From Lepiota brunneoincarnata (lineage: Eukaryota; Basidiomycota; Agaricomycetes; Agaricales; Agaricaceae): DNA of 64,000 bases. Position 1 is the first letter of the stretch, and the number at the start of each line of letters is the position of its first letter. This document shows positions 11,650-23,236 of this stretch, piece by piece. A program made the position numbers and the translations under genes. The notes below the pieces were generated by a model. That model was given only the letters and a program-made list of their open reading frames with translations, did no database searches and was not told the origin of the DNA. The stretch spans positions 2,232,001 through 2,296,000 of the forward strand of contig JAEBUN010000003.1 in NCBI GenBank assembly GCA_023014365.1, given 5' to 3'.

Positions 11650-11984
11650 TTGCTACTTGCTACCGATGCACAGAATCTTTTTGTTCCCTGGGGCACATCG
11701 TATGCTGACCTCTTTTCATGCATACGCCGTGTACTACCCCATCTATAAGGACATGCTACGCGTCCAGATAACAGATAGTGCCTGTCTTCTTGGAACGGGC
11801 TGCGCAGCACCGAACAGCTACGACTCCGATTATCAATATAAACCGAAAAATAGCAGTTTCCTATCAGAGCTCGGAGCTGCGCGCGACTATAAATAGTACC
11901 AACCTGCGTAGCTAGCCCGCTGGAAATATTAGCGAGGGAGACGCGGATATTTGGGATTCGGTGGACACATAGATTTCCGAGTTT
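11650..11984. other. Intergenic, nothing recognised
   Basis: Downstream of the kinase gene. Short frames on both strands only, with no motif. Confidence 0.5.
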
Positions 11985-12150
11985 AGCAGATAACACACGA
12001 CGTATTTGAACAGGAATTCAAGACTCCGTGGGCCAAATGAACCAGGTGCACCCAACGCTCCACCAGCCCTCATCAGACAAGATAGAAGGACATGAACGTG
12101 TTCCTGACTTGTGTCCAGAAGCTAAAGATTCCCCACTAGTTATTTCTTCG
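11985..12150 (-). repeat. Extra copy of the secreted-protein last exon and 3' flank
   Basis: Read on the minus strand, this segment starts TGGGGAATCTTTAGCTTCTG and ends in a GAATTCCTGTTCAAATACGT stretch. It is a diverged copy of 12844-12690 and of 22835-23000, which hold exon 4 and the 3' flank of the secreted-protein gene. Here it follows a 2OG-oxygenase fragment rather than the secreted-protein exons 1-3, so it is out of context. Confidence 0.7.
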
Positions 12151-12520
12151 AGCGAACCATTCCAGAGCCGTCGACCCTGTTTCAAAGTTCTTTTCCAGTG
12201 TTGCAACGACGGCGGATGCGATGGCTTGACTCGACTCGACTCACCCGCAGAGTATTTTAGTGTTGCCTACGAAGCTGGTGACAAATACGAGTGACCCGTA
12301 TTCGTATGCAGATTGCGTGCCGGGTGAAGAGCTGGAAAGGGAAGAGGGGGTGGGGGGAAGCATGGGCTGAGTTTTTGAGTCGATGCGAGAGAGGATGAGA
12401 TCTGAGACCTTACAGAATGCGGTACACGTTTGAACGAAGGATCCCCGCCGACGAAGATGGTGAGTGTGTCGCCGATATTGCGGATCGCGTGGGTGAGGTT
12501 GGCTATACACGGTATCTGCC
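12150..12520 (-). pseudogene. Truncated 2OG-oxygenase fragment
   Basis: Minus-strand sequence matches the 3' part of the oxygenase gene at 16921-17260. It includes a HAIRNIGDTLTIFVGG segment (compare HAICNIGDALAIFSGG), the splice-site region after CGCATTCT, and a GGCTCTGGAATGGTTCGCTCG block that encodes the ALEWF segment. The 5' two thirds, with the HxD iron ligands, are absent. The frame is also shifted after GG (GGATCCTTCGTTC), so no functional product is expected. It sits between two copies of the secreted-protein 3' flank. Confidence 0.75.
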
Positions 12521-12781
12521 CCACTTACCCTGATGGACTTGGCCTCTGTAATGCCAACTTTTGTTTCTGTTTTTGAAGGGTAGGTGTAGTTGATGATTGA
12601 CAGTGGAAAGGAAGGGGAGGGGAGTTGTGTGACTGCGAAAGTTGGGACCTCACTATCGGATTCGGTGGTCAGCAAAATAGGGTTCCATATTTGTTACATA
12701 GTACACAACATATTTCAACAGGAATTCAAGACGTAATGGGCTAAATGAACCGGATTTCACTGAGCACTCCAATAACGTGCA

Positions 12782-13487
12782 TCAGACAGGGGAGAAGAAC
12801 GTGAACGTGGTCCCAACTTGGGTCCAGAAACCAAAGATTCCCCACTAGTCAACAAGTCAGTTATGTCTAGCCATCAGAATTATGGGACACTTACTATATT
12901 CGAGACCGTGGCCACACCATTGCGGAGAGCATAAGCCTCGAGGCTGTAACAAACAGAATGTCAGCTCTTGCTTATTAAAACGGACGCAAGTGAGCACGGA
13001 CAAAATCCCGTTAAAGTTGCATCCAATCTGGTCCCAGTCAATGCCTTGAACACCATAATTGGCCGCACCGAACGTCACAAAATCCGCAATCAGGTAGTTG
13101 TGAGTCGGATCGATACCCCACATGAACACTTCCCAGTCATTCAAAAATGTGAGCAGGTCCTAGACACCGATCGTCAGCATAAATAAACATAGGGTGTCTA
13201 TAGTCTAGACATACGCCTCCCGAGTTAGTGGCAGCCACGGAACAGCCAAAGAGCAAGTTGCTCTGAAGCGAGGCTGGGGCGAATTTCTTCATGGTCTCGT
13301 TGAATTTGACATGACCAGGGGTGACGTCGAAGGGGCTCCCGGATGCCTTCAAACCGGGTGGTTTGGTATGGTGGGCGGTAGCGTTGAGAGTATTCAACGC
13401 GCCTCCGGGTCCATTAGCTTTGGGACTGGGAACAGCAGCGACAAAAGTGGCTGCGAGGGCGAAGAGAACAGCAAAGATGAACTTCAT
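12782..13487 (-). CDS. Small secreted protein, copy 1
   Basis: Four exons: 13487-13215, 13159-13002, 12943-12895 and 12844-12782. They total 543 nt, 180 residues. Residues 1-18 (MKFIFAVLFALAATFVAA) form a classic signal peptide followed by VPSPKANG. The mature part is rich in Gly, Asn and aromatics and contains two Cys (GCSVAAT and IGCNFNG). It ends with a strongly aromatic tail (WGIFGFWTQVGTTFTFF). I recognise no known family. The reality of exon 4 is supported by comparison with copy 2: the two exon-4 sequences differ at synonymous sites while the peptide is identical. A TATA box lies 64 bases upstream of the ATG. The protein is probably exported; the role is unknown, and an effector-like or wall-associated protein is possible but unproven. 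Confidence 0.8.
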
Positions 13488-13550
13488 GATGGTTTAGCAG
13501 GCTGAATCTGTGGATTCTGCTGAGGACTTGAGAGAGTGATTGGAGATGTC

Positions 13551-13557
13551 TTTTATA
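13551..13557 (-). promoter_or_regulatory. TATA box of secreted-protein copy 1
   Basis: TATAAAA on the minus strand, 64 bases upstream of the ATG. The spacing is the same in copy 2. Confidence 0.65.
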
Positions 13558-14060
13558 CCTGTCATTGAGTGTACTACCGAAATGTCAGAAGGTCCGTTTA
13601 GAGAGAGTGGAGAAATATTGAACCTGAACCTCCTCCTTTGGGAGCCATCCTTAGACGATAACAAGCCCATGCTGCGCGCTGATCTTTTGTCGTCCGATGA
13701 TGCGCAACATGCAGGGACACCCACGATGTCTAGTTGCGAAATCAGCTTGATGAAATCCTGTAACATGAAAGATCTGCCAAGGAGAGTCCCAAACCACGAG
13801 CGTCCACGTGAAAGCCCAACGAACGTGCAACTGGCCGGGGTCCCAAAGTCGGAGATGGTCGACTCGTCAAGCGCCCGGTGATTTGAAGCAGCCTAAAATT
13901 AAGCACATTATCTCAAAATAATCTGGGACAAACTATTCACGCCGTGCCTGACCCTTAATGATCTGCAATTTCCCTCGATACAAATTAGGGCAAGCATAAC
14001 AACATTGGGGGCTGATGAACAGAGCTTATAAACATGCGGTCTTGTCGGACCCGTAAACGG

Positions 14061-15886
14061 GAACAACTATCAACGCTTTGGTCTGGTGGCCACAAAACGG
14101 CTCGGAGTATCTCGCTAGAGCTTACCCACGCAGAGAGCAGACAAGGATAAACCGCGGTTGATATAGCGCTAGATATCTAATAATGTAGTAGTGAAAACGC
14201 ATTCGCATACGGAATTAGGGGGAAGTCAGTCGGAGGCTAGCTGTACTGGCTAACTGATCAACCGGCCTGAATCGATCACCGCCGATAATGGCGAGGAAGC
14301 TCAGCAAGACATGAGAAAGAGAGGAAACGGTAGGTGCACGTCATGGGAGAACGGACAGGGGGGAGAGCTCCAAAACAGCGCGTGTACAAACCGGGTCACT
14401 ACCGTCGCGAAAGTATGTCCGTTGTCATCTGGGGAGACGGCGCAAGCACAGAGGACTGATATCCGACACACTCACGCATGCGTAAACGGCACATTGCGAG
14501 CAGGGATAGCCCGGGATTAGCTCAAGAGGGTATCCTCTCCGGGCAGGCTGATTGAAGGGAGGATGAAAAGGATGGCGTGACTGGCCTGGAAGTAATGTCT
14601 AGCAGCAGCCATTCCCGAGCTGCCTCAGGGTCAACGTTCACGCGTTCACGTTCCGTAGACAAAGTGGGGTGGCGAGGTCTCGGTGCTGCAACAGTAGATT
14701 ATAAGTCATATTTTATCCGATACTCACATTTCCTACTCTTGCAGTGCAGCAAGCAAATCCGGAGACTTGAGGTAGCTTGAATTTTGTGATGATATCTGCG
14801 TCATACCGGGTTCTATGCAAGGGGTGGACGCCGGGAGAGAAACCACCGGCTCTAATGTCTTCCAACATGAAAGGAATCTGGGGTGGGATGAATGAGTGAC
14901 TCAGTGCCGATAATCCTCGGCTGCGCACCTCGATACCACAGAAACGTATTCTTACGGACATCTTATCTTCAACAACAAATTCCTTAACGATCGCTGCTAG
15001 GACCTATCGAAATGATTCACGGGCGGAGACAGAACGAAACTAGGGCAGTGTTTTACCTGGTAATAAAGATGTTGAGTGCAGTAGACCATGTTAGAAAAGT
15101 GCAAGAAACCCGATTCGGTCTTACCTAACTAGAGCACGGAGGTCCACGATCAAATGCTAGTTTCGCCAAAATCTGGAAGAATGCGTCGCCATGCGCGTCA
15201 CATCTGCTGGAAATGTGTCGTCCATGTCATTCAACTTCCTGTGCTCTTCGCCTGCTGTCAGGGTGGCACGATAACTATGAGAGGGCAACTACTCACCAAT
15301 GCAGAGCAGAAGAATGAGGCACAATTGATCTTCGGATTCGAGGGAGCTTTCCACCATATGCATATCATGATTGGGCGCGCGTACGTGGGAGGTGGAGAAT
15401 TAAAGGACTATAGACTCGGGAGTAAGTCAGTCATGGCAGGTGGTAATTCAACCTTCAACGTTTCAACATCCAACGGCGTCTGCAGGGTGCGCGAGGATAA
15501 CACGTGATTATGCGTGCGAAATAACATATATAATAATATATCAAATCACATTTCCTGACTCGAGCAAGGTTTGCCGTTGTTCGTGGCCTGTAGTAGGGTC
15601 CATCACTAGCACCAGTACTAAGCTGCAGCATGGCACTAAAAGGGGTGGTGCAAGATACTCTCCAATTGGCAGCGGCAGTCATCCACTTTATAGCAGCTGT
15701 GGGGAATATTTTCTTTTTGCGTGACCCCTCCTGACCAAAGAATCAAGGAAAGGAGCCTAGCGAAGAACCAAGCATTGAATTTGACCATAATTAGAACATG
15801 GGAATGACCTAACGAATTCCACAGCTTAAAAGGACGAGGATACAAAGACACAGGGAGCCCCAGCACCAAATCACCGTCAGACCATT
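14061..15886. other. Intergenic, no supported gene
   Basis: A minus-strand frame at 14961-14713 (ATG start, 82 codons, ending in a possible GTGAGT donor region) could be the first exon of a small gene, but nothing recognisable follows. A 117-codon plus-strand frame at 15154-15507 shows no motif. AT-rich TATATAATAATATAT sits near 15528. Confidence 0.4.
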
Positions 15887-17416
15887 ATGCCTGCATTGTC
15901 GCTGCCACCCTTCCCAGAGGATGTGCCCACGCATCCCTTACTCATTATTGACTACGCCCTGCTCAAAGTCCGTGACCCGCAAGAAGTTGATAGGCTGTGG
16001 GGGGCCGCGACCAAGCTCGGTTTCTGGTAGTAAGTCCTCCTATTTGTAGCCTCGTTCACCTACCTTCCAATCCCTCCCATATACTTCACCTGTTACTATT
16101 GGTTTGAATGTGTTTCACTGTGCTTATTTCATTTTTTTCCCCTTGACTCAGCCTCAAGAACCACGAGGTCGAAGAGGGGGCCAATGCAATGTTCGACCTA
16201 GGGGCAGAAATAATGGCCATGCCTCTAGAAGAAAAGATGAAGTACCACCAAGGGTATGATGGAGGTTCCGCCGGGTTAGTATTTTCAAACCATCTCCAAG
16301 CCCATATTAACTGCGAAATTCTCCGACCCATCCCGAATCATGCAACTTCTAGCTACAAAGAAGCAGGGCAGCAACTTCGTGGATATCACAGGCGAAAGAG
16401 ACACAATCGAACTCTTCAATATCTCCCAAGACTGACGCTCTCGCGTGGCCCAACCATGTCCATCGCACCTACCCAGAACCAGTCGAACGCAGTATGATCT
16501 CCATCGTCCAACCATTTGTACGCAAGTCTCGCGAGGTCAATCACACTATCCTCGATATTCTCAACGATAAACTCGGGCTTCCTAATGGTTTCTTGGCCGA
16601 CCAACATCCAGAGGAGGAACACACTGTTAGTGAGGCGAGGATTATCAGAAACCCACCTATGCCGCATAATCCGCACAAGAAGGCTACCGGAGCACATACG
16701 GATTTCGGTTCCCTGGTAATGTCCAGTTTGAAAAAAAAAACATTGCCCAACATTTATATGCCTTAATTAGGCCTTATTGCACAATCGGCTCGGCGGTCTT
16801 CAAGTCCTTGTTCCTAGTACCGATAGCTGGCAATATGTCAAGGTAAAAGTTCACGGGGTCATACACGAGCCTCTAGCGCCTTGCCTCCCCAAACAGATTC
16901 TCATTGCACTACTATTTCAGCCAATCCCTAATCACGCAATCTGCAATATCGGCGACGCACTCGCCATCTTTAGCGGCGGTATCCTTCGTTCAAACATGCA
17001 CCGCGTTCTGTAAGGGTCTCATCGTCTCTCATGGCGACTCAAAAAACTCAGCTCGTCCGTCTTTCCAGTCCCCCACCGGGTGCGCAATCCGCATACGAAC
17101 GTTGGTCACTCGTCTTCTTCACCCGTCCAGGCAACACCAAAATCCTCCGCGCCTTCATCGAGTCAAGTCCGGCCATCGCCTCCGCCGTCGCTTCAACTCC
17201 GGAAAAGAGTTTTGAAACAGGATCGACGGCTCTGGAATGGTTCACTCGAAGAAATAAATACGTCAAGGCCGTGAATATCAAGGTGAATAAAAATAATTTT
17301 GCTCGTTGCCAACTTGAGAGGAACAGTATTTATTGATATCTTGAATTTAGGGCCCTGAGTCGTACGTGATGAGTCGTGGCACTGAGTCCAACTCGACAGC
17401 GGCATTGGGCATGTGA
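15887..17416 (+). pseudogene. 2-oxoglutarate/Fe(II) oxygenase with two frameshifts
   Basis: Seven exons: 15887-16029, 16152-16274, 16353-16715, 16771-16842, 16921-17009, 17069-17282 and 17351-17416. The family is the isopenicillin-N-synthase-like DIOX group. DIOX_N is in exons 1-3. The Fe ligands are the HxD in GAHTDFGSL and the His of SNMHRV; the 2OG-binding RxS is in YERWSLVFF. The family oxidises small molecules in secondary or hormone-like metabolism, and the substrate here cannot be told. Exon 3 is two bases too long. One extra G is in the GGG at 16366-16368, and an extra T at 16433 creates TGA at 16433-16435. Without these two bases, all seven exons join to 1068 nt, 355 residues, the usual family length. 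Everything else, including the ligands, is intact, so this is either a recent pseudogene or two sequence errors. Confidence 0.8.
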
Positions 17417-17481
17417 TTTCTTCAACAACTGTATCGATATTGGTCTGTAGTATATCTCTCAATATACGAAACAAAATACAG

Positions 17482-20400
17482 TTAGGGGGCATCGTCAATG
17501 AACTCAACCATGGTATCCCGTAGCTCATACCAGCCTTCTGTCACAACTAACTGCAACTCGTGTCTTCCTATCTCAAAGGCAGAACCTAGCGCAACACTGT
17601 CTAGTCGGTGAATGGAGAGGGGAATATCATCGTCACGCATCTCGCAAAGCTCATTGCTTCCTTCTCGGATGCACAACGTTGTAGGTCCGTCTCGGCTGTG
17701 CAACAACCTGATTCGCAAGTGGGTTGGAGTATGGATGGATGTCATGAGACATGCGAGTATGCTGGTTGCGAAGGCAGCCGCTCCTCTGTGCACAGAAGTT
17801 GGAGTGAAGTAGAATGTCGACGAATTGGCTGATTGTTCTGTCCACCACCGCTCACGATTATATTGAATGAAAGGAAGAACAATTTCGCTATGAGAATCGT
17901 CGCAGAGGTAAAACAGCTGGTCGTTTTCCTCGATGTTCAGATCCCGGTCTTTGAGATTTATCACCGAGTGAGCGGACGGATTCTGGGTGACTTGATAAAC
18001 GATCTCCGGATCACATTCCCTGACATCATACACGGTTGCAATACTGAGCTTTGCGACAAGCAGCATGTCCCAACGTAGGCACCAATCAAGGTGCCCAAAT
18101 CTTGAATAGACCAATGCAGCCATATGTCCTTCGCAACGCCGGTACTGGTACGCCCAATACAATTCGTTCAATTCGTTCGGGTCTGCAGCATTGATCCGAT
18201 TTATCGTTTCCTCCATCTCCGCTCGTATGTTGTGCAGTGGAGAATTCCGACGTTCAAACCTCCGTTGGATTTCTTCCAGGCTATTATTGTCAAAGAAAAA
18301 GGTGTCTGGTGTCAGACTTGGAACGCTTGAACTTGCGATTATGCCACTCTCGATTGCCTTTCCCCACGCCTCGTTAACCACCGCCTCCCCCCACCCCCAT
18401 TCATGACGCTCGCCCTGCGTGATCACTACTGTTTCGTGTCCCACACTCTCCTTCCTCTCGTGTACTTGCGCTCTTTCACCCTCTAAGCGCTTCTTCTGCC
18501 CAGCAGACCACTCCAACCAGAGCCAATCCTTCATCCACCCCTCCGCCCGTTCTCGAACGACTCCCTCGATGTATCGTTCCATCCGCAAATGGAGAATCTT
18601 CTCCAATTTCATTGACATCGTAAACAGCACCATTTCATGCTTTCCCCATTCCGATGCCACCCATCGATTTAAACTTTCAAGCTCCAATTTACCCTCATTC
18701 CCCATTGACCCCCCATTTGCGTACTGATAGTCGAGCAGAGCATCGTCGTGCATAGCCTCCATTCCATTCAGGAGCCACACACCCCAAGTCTTTATGAGGT
18801 TCGTTTTGAGATTGTGCTCATAGCCCCTCTGCAGGTACAAATGGTCGTGCTGCGACAACTCCCTCGGTATTGGAGAGTCGCTCCGAATCACCGCCTGCGT
18901 CAGGGGAATGGACTCAAAATTCCACTTTATAGAAAGAGTGGCGGATGGAGGAGGTGTGGCTGACCCAACCAGGGGTGTGGTAAGTTGGTCGAAACAGGAA
19001 GAGATAGTTGTGACGAAACGTCGGATTGGGTGGTCCAGAAATGGGCGAGGTTTGAGATTAGTCGGGTTTAGGGCATGTAATAGGGAATCATAATGGTCTG
19101 ACAACTCGTTCAGGAGGATCGAATGATTTATCTTCCAGGGATGGTTATCGCCAGTGTCTAGGAGTAGTGTGGCTTGCGTCTCCACCTTGTCTGGGTCAGG
19201 GTCGATGGAAGAGTTGAAATACATGAGTTTACTTTCCTCCTGGTTCCGGTGTATGACAAATGCCATGCGCTTATTTGCATCGAGCACTGTCATGAACAAG
19301 CACTTCAATCCAACGCGCCGGTACCCAGACAATGTAAAATATAGTACAATATTCCCGGGCCCTTTGAACTGCTCGAGTGGGCCAGTATAACGAGTTATGA
19401 AATCCAGGAACCGTTGTTCCGGGATCAAAGGGAGTTTATCATGGAAAAGCTCCCCAGCATCCTTCTCTGTGGTGACCAAAGGCTCGTACTCGGTTAACTT
19501 CAGACGCACAGTGACGTCCGAGTTTCAAAACCAGGGTTCCATGCCCACAGGAGAATCCGAATCACTGCAAGCGCAACTTCTACACCCAGCCAAATCACAG
19601 GTTTATTAGACCCGCTGTTGGATGCGAGTGTGAACGATCCAATATATCCGGCGATAGCTGCGGGGATGGAGCATAAGAGGATTATCCATGATAAGATGAC
19701 GAAAGCCAAGTCGGAGGCTGGATTGGGAAAGTGCCGTTTGCGTTGCTGTCGCATCAGATCCAAGAGATCCGTATAGCTGAGATCCCTGAACGGGTCATCG
19801 AGGAGTTGCAGTGGTGACTGTATATGGATGGAGACGTGAGCTGGAGCGGGGTTCTGATGGGTCGAGGGATCTTTAGCGTTATGCGCCGAATCCGTCTCGG
19901 AATCGAGGTAGCTCGAAAGGCTTGAAAGGCACTCCTCGGCCATGAAATCAGTGTCCCAACGAAAGTGTTCCTGAGTCTGAAGCCGCAACTCGGGTTTATC
20001 AGTCTTTGCCTCGAGATCGTGTAGGAGTTGTTGATGTATCGTCATGAAAATAATGCGGTTCTTCATGATGGAAATGAGGCGAGCTTGGATAAGGAACTGG
20101 CAGCAAACTGCGGCCAAGGAGCTGCCTAGTGTACGCACAAAGGGGGGAAAACCACTCCAAGTTGCGCGTATCTTGCACAATATGGATATAGGGGGCACCA
20201 CTCAAAACGCCTGCTATGGTGGTACATAGCACAAGGCAAATATTCCATTCGACAGACCTTCATTCAATTGTCAGCCTTTCGGGACTATCGATGTGTTTTT
20301 CGTTGAGCATCTGCAGCAGGCGGCTCTCTGCCATATAGCGCTTCTTGTCCATCGTGATCATGGGAGCGGCAGTCCCCATGGGCTTGAAACCGGCGTCGCT

Positions 20401-20653
20401 GAGGATTCTGGCTCCACATGACTGCCGGAACGGAAATGCTTGCAATGAGGACAGATATCGCAGTCTTGACGATGCCCGGACTGCCGAATAGCGAGAGCGG
20501 TGCTGCTGCTGCGTAGAGGAAACCTCCGTACAGAGCTGAGCCGACGTGCTTCTCGCATTGTTCGGTCCCGATGAGAGGCAGGAGAGCGGAAAGGTCTTGT
20601 ATTCCGCCAGTCAGCGTCCCACCGAAGGTTGACGTTGAGGAAGAATCCGACAT
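17482..20653 (-). pseudogene. Large multi-span membrane protein, broken by stop and frameshifts
   Basis: The minus-strand gene starts at the ATG at 20653 (MSDSSSTSTFGGTLTGGIQD), with a GTEQCEKHVGSAL motif. About five hydrophobic spans follow (GIVKTAISVLIASI..., WNICLVLCTTIAGVLSG, FVRTLGSSLAAVCCQFLIQ, FVILSWIILLCSIPAAIAGY, VIWLGVEVALAVIRILLWAW). The last 675 codons (17482-19509) form one open soluble region. I know this architecture as an uncharacterised Agaricomycete membrane family and assign no function. Coding continuity jumps frame near 20400-20420, at a C6 run near 20160, and at about 19510-19520. An in-frame TGA sits at 20260-20262 where CGA would fit. The residue pattern continues smoothly across each jump, which argues for one decayed gene rather than several small ones. 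Sequence errors in homopolymers could explain part of it. Confidence 0.65.
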
Positions 20654-21594
20654 TGCTATTAACATCATGAGGTGAAAACAAACCCCGACGAGTAGAGATA
20701 CACCCCACCTTGGTTGGAGTAGATGACGAGAAGGGAGGGCCAAAAGTGTGTAAACAGGAATCTTGTGGCCTCTGAGTCGGGATACCTGGCGGCGATGAAG
20801 GTACTTACTTGGGAGTTTGCGGACGAGATAGCCTTATTGGCAGTTGCTGATCCAATCCGTCATAGTGCCCTTACGGGTTTGGCAGTTACTCCAACCCGGT
20901 GTGTACTCCTTCACCGAAGTAAGTGAACGACGGCCTGACGCCGTGCAAGGCATGAAATGATGTCATCAACGGGTGGTTGTGGTGGTGTTCGAGTCGCTAT
21001 CGATGTTTGATGAGGGTATCAATAACCACGCTATCGAAGCTTTGGAGCATGGGCATTCCCCATCCTTCAGCGGAAGACTTGTGCAGAAAACGGGAACGAC
21101 ACGGGCAGGTGATGGACTAATGCTTCGAAGATGCGCCAACCTACATTCTGTCACAAGACACCCTCCAGGGCGCGAATCCTCGGCAAATGGACAGAGTGAT
21201 TTGTTCACCGTGTTACCAGTTACCAGATAGTCCAAGCGAATGCGAAGGCGGTGGTGGATACGGAGATGACGGTAGCGGTAGACTGGTGGTGGTAAGTGGT
21301 GGTGGTAATGTGTAAATCGCAGGCGAGCGGAGAATTAAAGACAAAGATGTTCACGACAAGGTATAGCCGCAACTATGTTTTCTGTTCAGCATAGATGGGG
21401 GGCCGCAGTCATAGAACGTCGTGGTGGTGAGCGCCTGAGACCGACCGACCCCTCCTACATGCTTCCCACGCAAGCAGATGGAAGACTTGCTAAATCCGGC
21501 CAAAGCTTCATCGTAGATTCGTCCCGTTGTCGGATGAGCGTTGCGCGTGAGCTCTGGCCAGAGGCTATATTCTACTCAAAATACCTACGGGTAC
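20654..21594. other. Intergenic, nothing recognised
   Basis: Only short mutually overlapping frames. A GGTGGT-rich stretch lies at about 21247-21310. Confidence 0.5.
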
Positions 21595-22127
21595 CCACAC
21601 TTACAAACCCGTCAAGGCCGCAATGTTTATAAGCTCTGTTCATTAGACGACATTGTATCTTATTCTTGCCCCAGGACACACCTCGGGGCTGCAGATAATC
21701 AAGGACCAGGCACAAGACGTAAATAGTCATCCCAGGCTGACATCCCTACTTCGATTTAACAGCATTTTTTAGGTCACTTGGAATGAACTAAATCACCGAA
21801 CAGTCTTGGCATCGTTAGTTGACCCAGTGTTCAGGACCCCGGTCAGCCGCACGTTTGTTGCATCTTCACATGAATCATTGCCTGTGTTCCTGGCTTCCGA
21901 AGATGGTAATTTCATGGTACATATTTTCGAGTGAACCCTCATTTCGCAACTCGACATCGTGGGTGTCCCCGGATATTACGCATCATTGGGCGACACAAGG
22001 TCAACGCCCTCCTTGGGGCCTGGTATCGTGTAAGGATTGGCCCCAAAGGCGGGAGGGCTCAGGTCAATATTTTTCCACTCTCTCCAAACGGGCCGTCTGA
22101 CCTTGAGTAGTACACTCAAGGTATGGG

Positions 22128-22134
22128 TATAAAG
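22128..22134 (+). promoter_or_regulatory. TATA box of secreted-protein copy 2
   Basis: TATAAAG, 64 bases before the ATG at 22198. The same spacing occurs in copy 1. Confidence 0.65.
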
Positions 22135-22197
22135 GACGTCTCCAATTACTCTCTCAAGTCCTCAGCAGAATCCACAGATTCAGCCTGCTAAACCATC

Positions 22198-22897
22198 ATG
22201 AAGTTCATCTTTGCTGTTCTCTTCGCCCTCGCAGCCACTTTCGTCGCTGCTGTTCCTAGCCCCAAAGCTAATGGACCCGGAGGCGCGTTAAATACTCTCA
22301 ACGCTACCGCCCACCACGCCAAACCACCCGGCTTGAAGGCCGCCGGCAGTCCCTTTGAAGTTACCCCTGGCCATGTCAACTTCAATGAGACCATGAAGAA
22401 ACTCGCCCCTGCCTCGCTTCAAAGCAACTTGCTCCTTGGTTGCTCCGTGGCTGCCACTGATTCAGGAGGCGTATGTCCACACTATAGACGTCCCATGATT
22501 ATTTATGCTGACGATCGATGTCCAGGACCTGCTCACATTTTTGAATGACTGGGAAGTGTTCATGTGGGGCATCGATTCAACTCACAACTACCTGATTGCG
22601 GACTTTGTGACGTTCGGTGCGGCCAATTATGGTGTTCAAGGCATTGACTGGGACCAGATTGGATGCAACTTCAATGGAATTTTGTTCGTGCTCATCGGCG
22701 TCCGTAAAAGCAAGAACTGACATTCTGTTTGTTACAGCCTCGAGGCTTATGCTCTCCGAAATGGTGTAGCCACGGTCTCGAACATAGTAGGTACCCCATA
22801 ATTCTGCGGCTAGACATGGCTGAACTGTGATTAGTGGGGAATCTTTGGTTTCTGGACCCAAGTCGGGACCACGTTCACGTTCTTCTCTCCTGTCTGA
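22198..22897 (+). CDS. Small secreted protein, copy 2
   Basis: Four exons: 22198-22470, 22526-22683, 22738-22786 and 22835-22897, total 543 nt, 180 residues, collinear with copy 1. The signal peptide is identical (MKFIFAVLFALAATFVAA). Differences from copy 1 in the mature protein are few and mostly conservative, such as HHAK for HHTK and KAAGSPFEV for KASGSPFDV. The third intron uses ATA|GTAGGT, where copy 1 has ATA|GTAAGT. Reading through this donor would end the protein four codons later at TAA (22799-22801), so two C-termini are possible. No domain is recognised. Both copies keep open frames, so both are likely functional. Confidence 0.8.
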
Positions 22898-23236
22898 TGC
22901 AGGCCCTTGTTGGAGTAATCAGCGAAATCCGGTTCATTTGGCCCATTGCGTCCTGAATTCCTGTTGAAATATGTTGTATACTATGTAACAAAGCTTTTCC
23001 AATCTATCTGTGACCAACCCGACAGGTGGAGAGCTACAACCTTTGTGTTCACACAACTCACCTCCACTCCCTTTCCACTATCAATCGCAAACTACACCCA
23101 CCCTCCCGGAAAACAGAAATAATAAGTGTTCTAACAGGTATGATTGGCATTACATACAGAGGCCAAGGCACTTAGGACAAGTGGGTAGGCAGCTGCACGA
23201 CGCCCTGACGAACAAACAACCCCATCCTCCCCGCCA

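Larger units (their letters stand above)
12500..14060 (-). repeat. Inverted duplication, left copy
   Basis: Holds secreted-protein copy 1 plus about 550 bp upstream and 280 bp downstream. The outer upstream edge shares TGTTTATAAGCTCTGTTCAT (about 14010-14035 on the minus strand) with 21617-21643. The downstream edge shares the CACACAACTC...CCTTTCCACT block with 23050-23075. The pair at 21595-23195 is in opposite orientation. Confidence 0.75.
21595..23195 (+). repeat. Inverted duplication, right copy
   Basis: Carries secreted-protein copy 2 and the same flanks as 14060-12500, in opposite orientation. Shared landmarks are TTTATAAGCTCTGTTCAT, ACATCGTGGGTGTCCC, the TATA box, four exons, and the GAATTCCTGTTGAAATATGT 3' flank. 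The similarity ends near GTGGGTAGGCAG. Confidence 0.75.
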
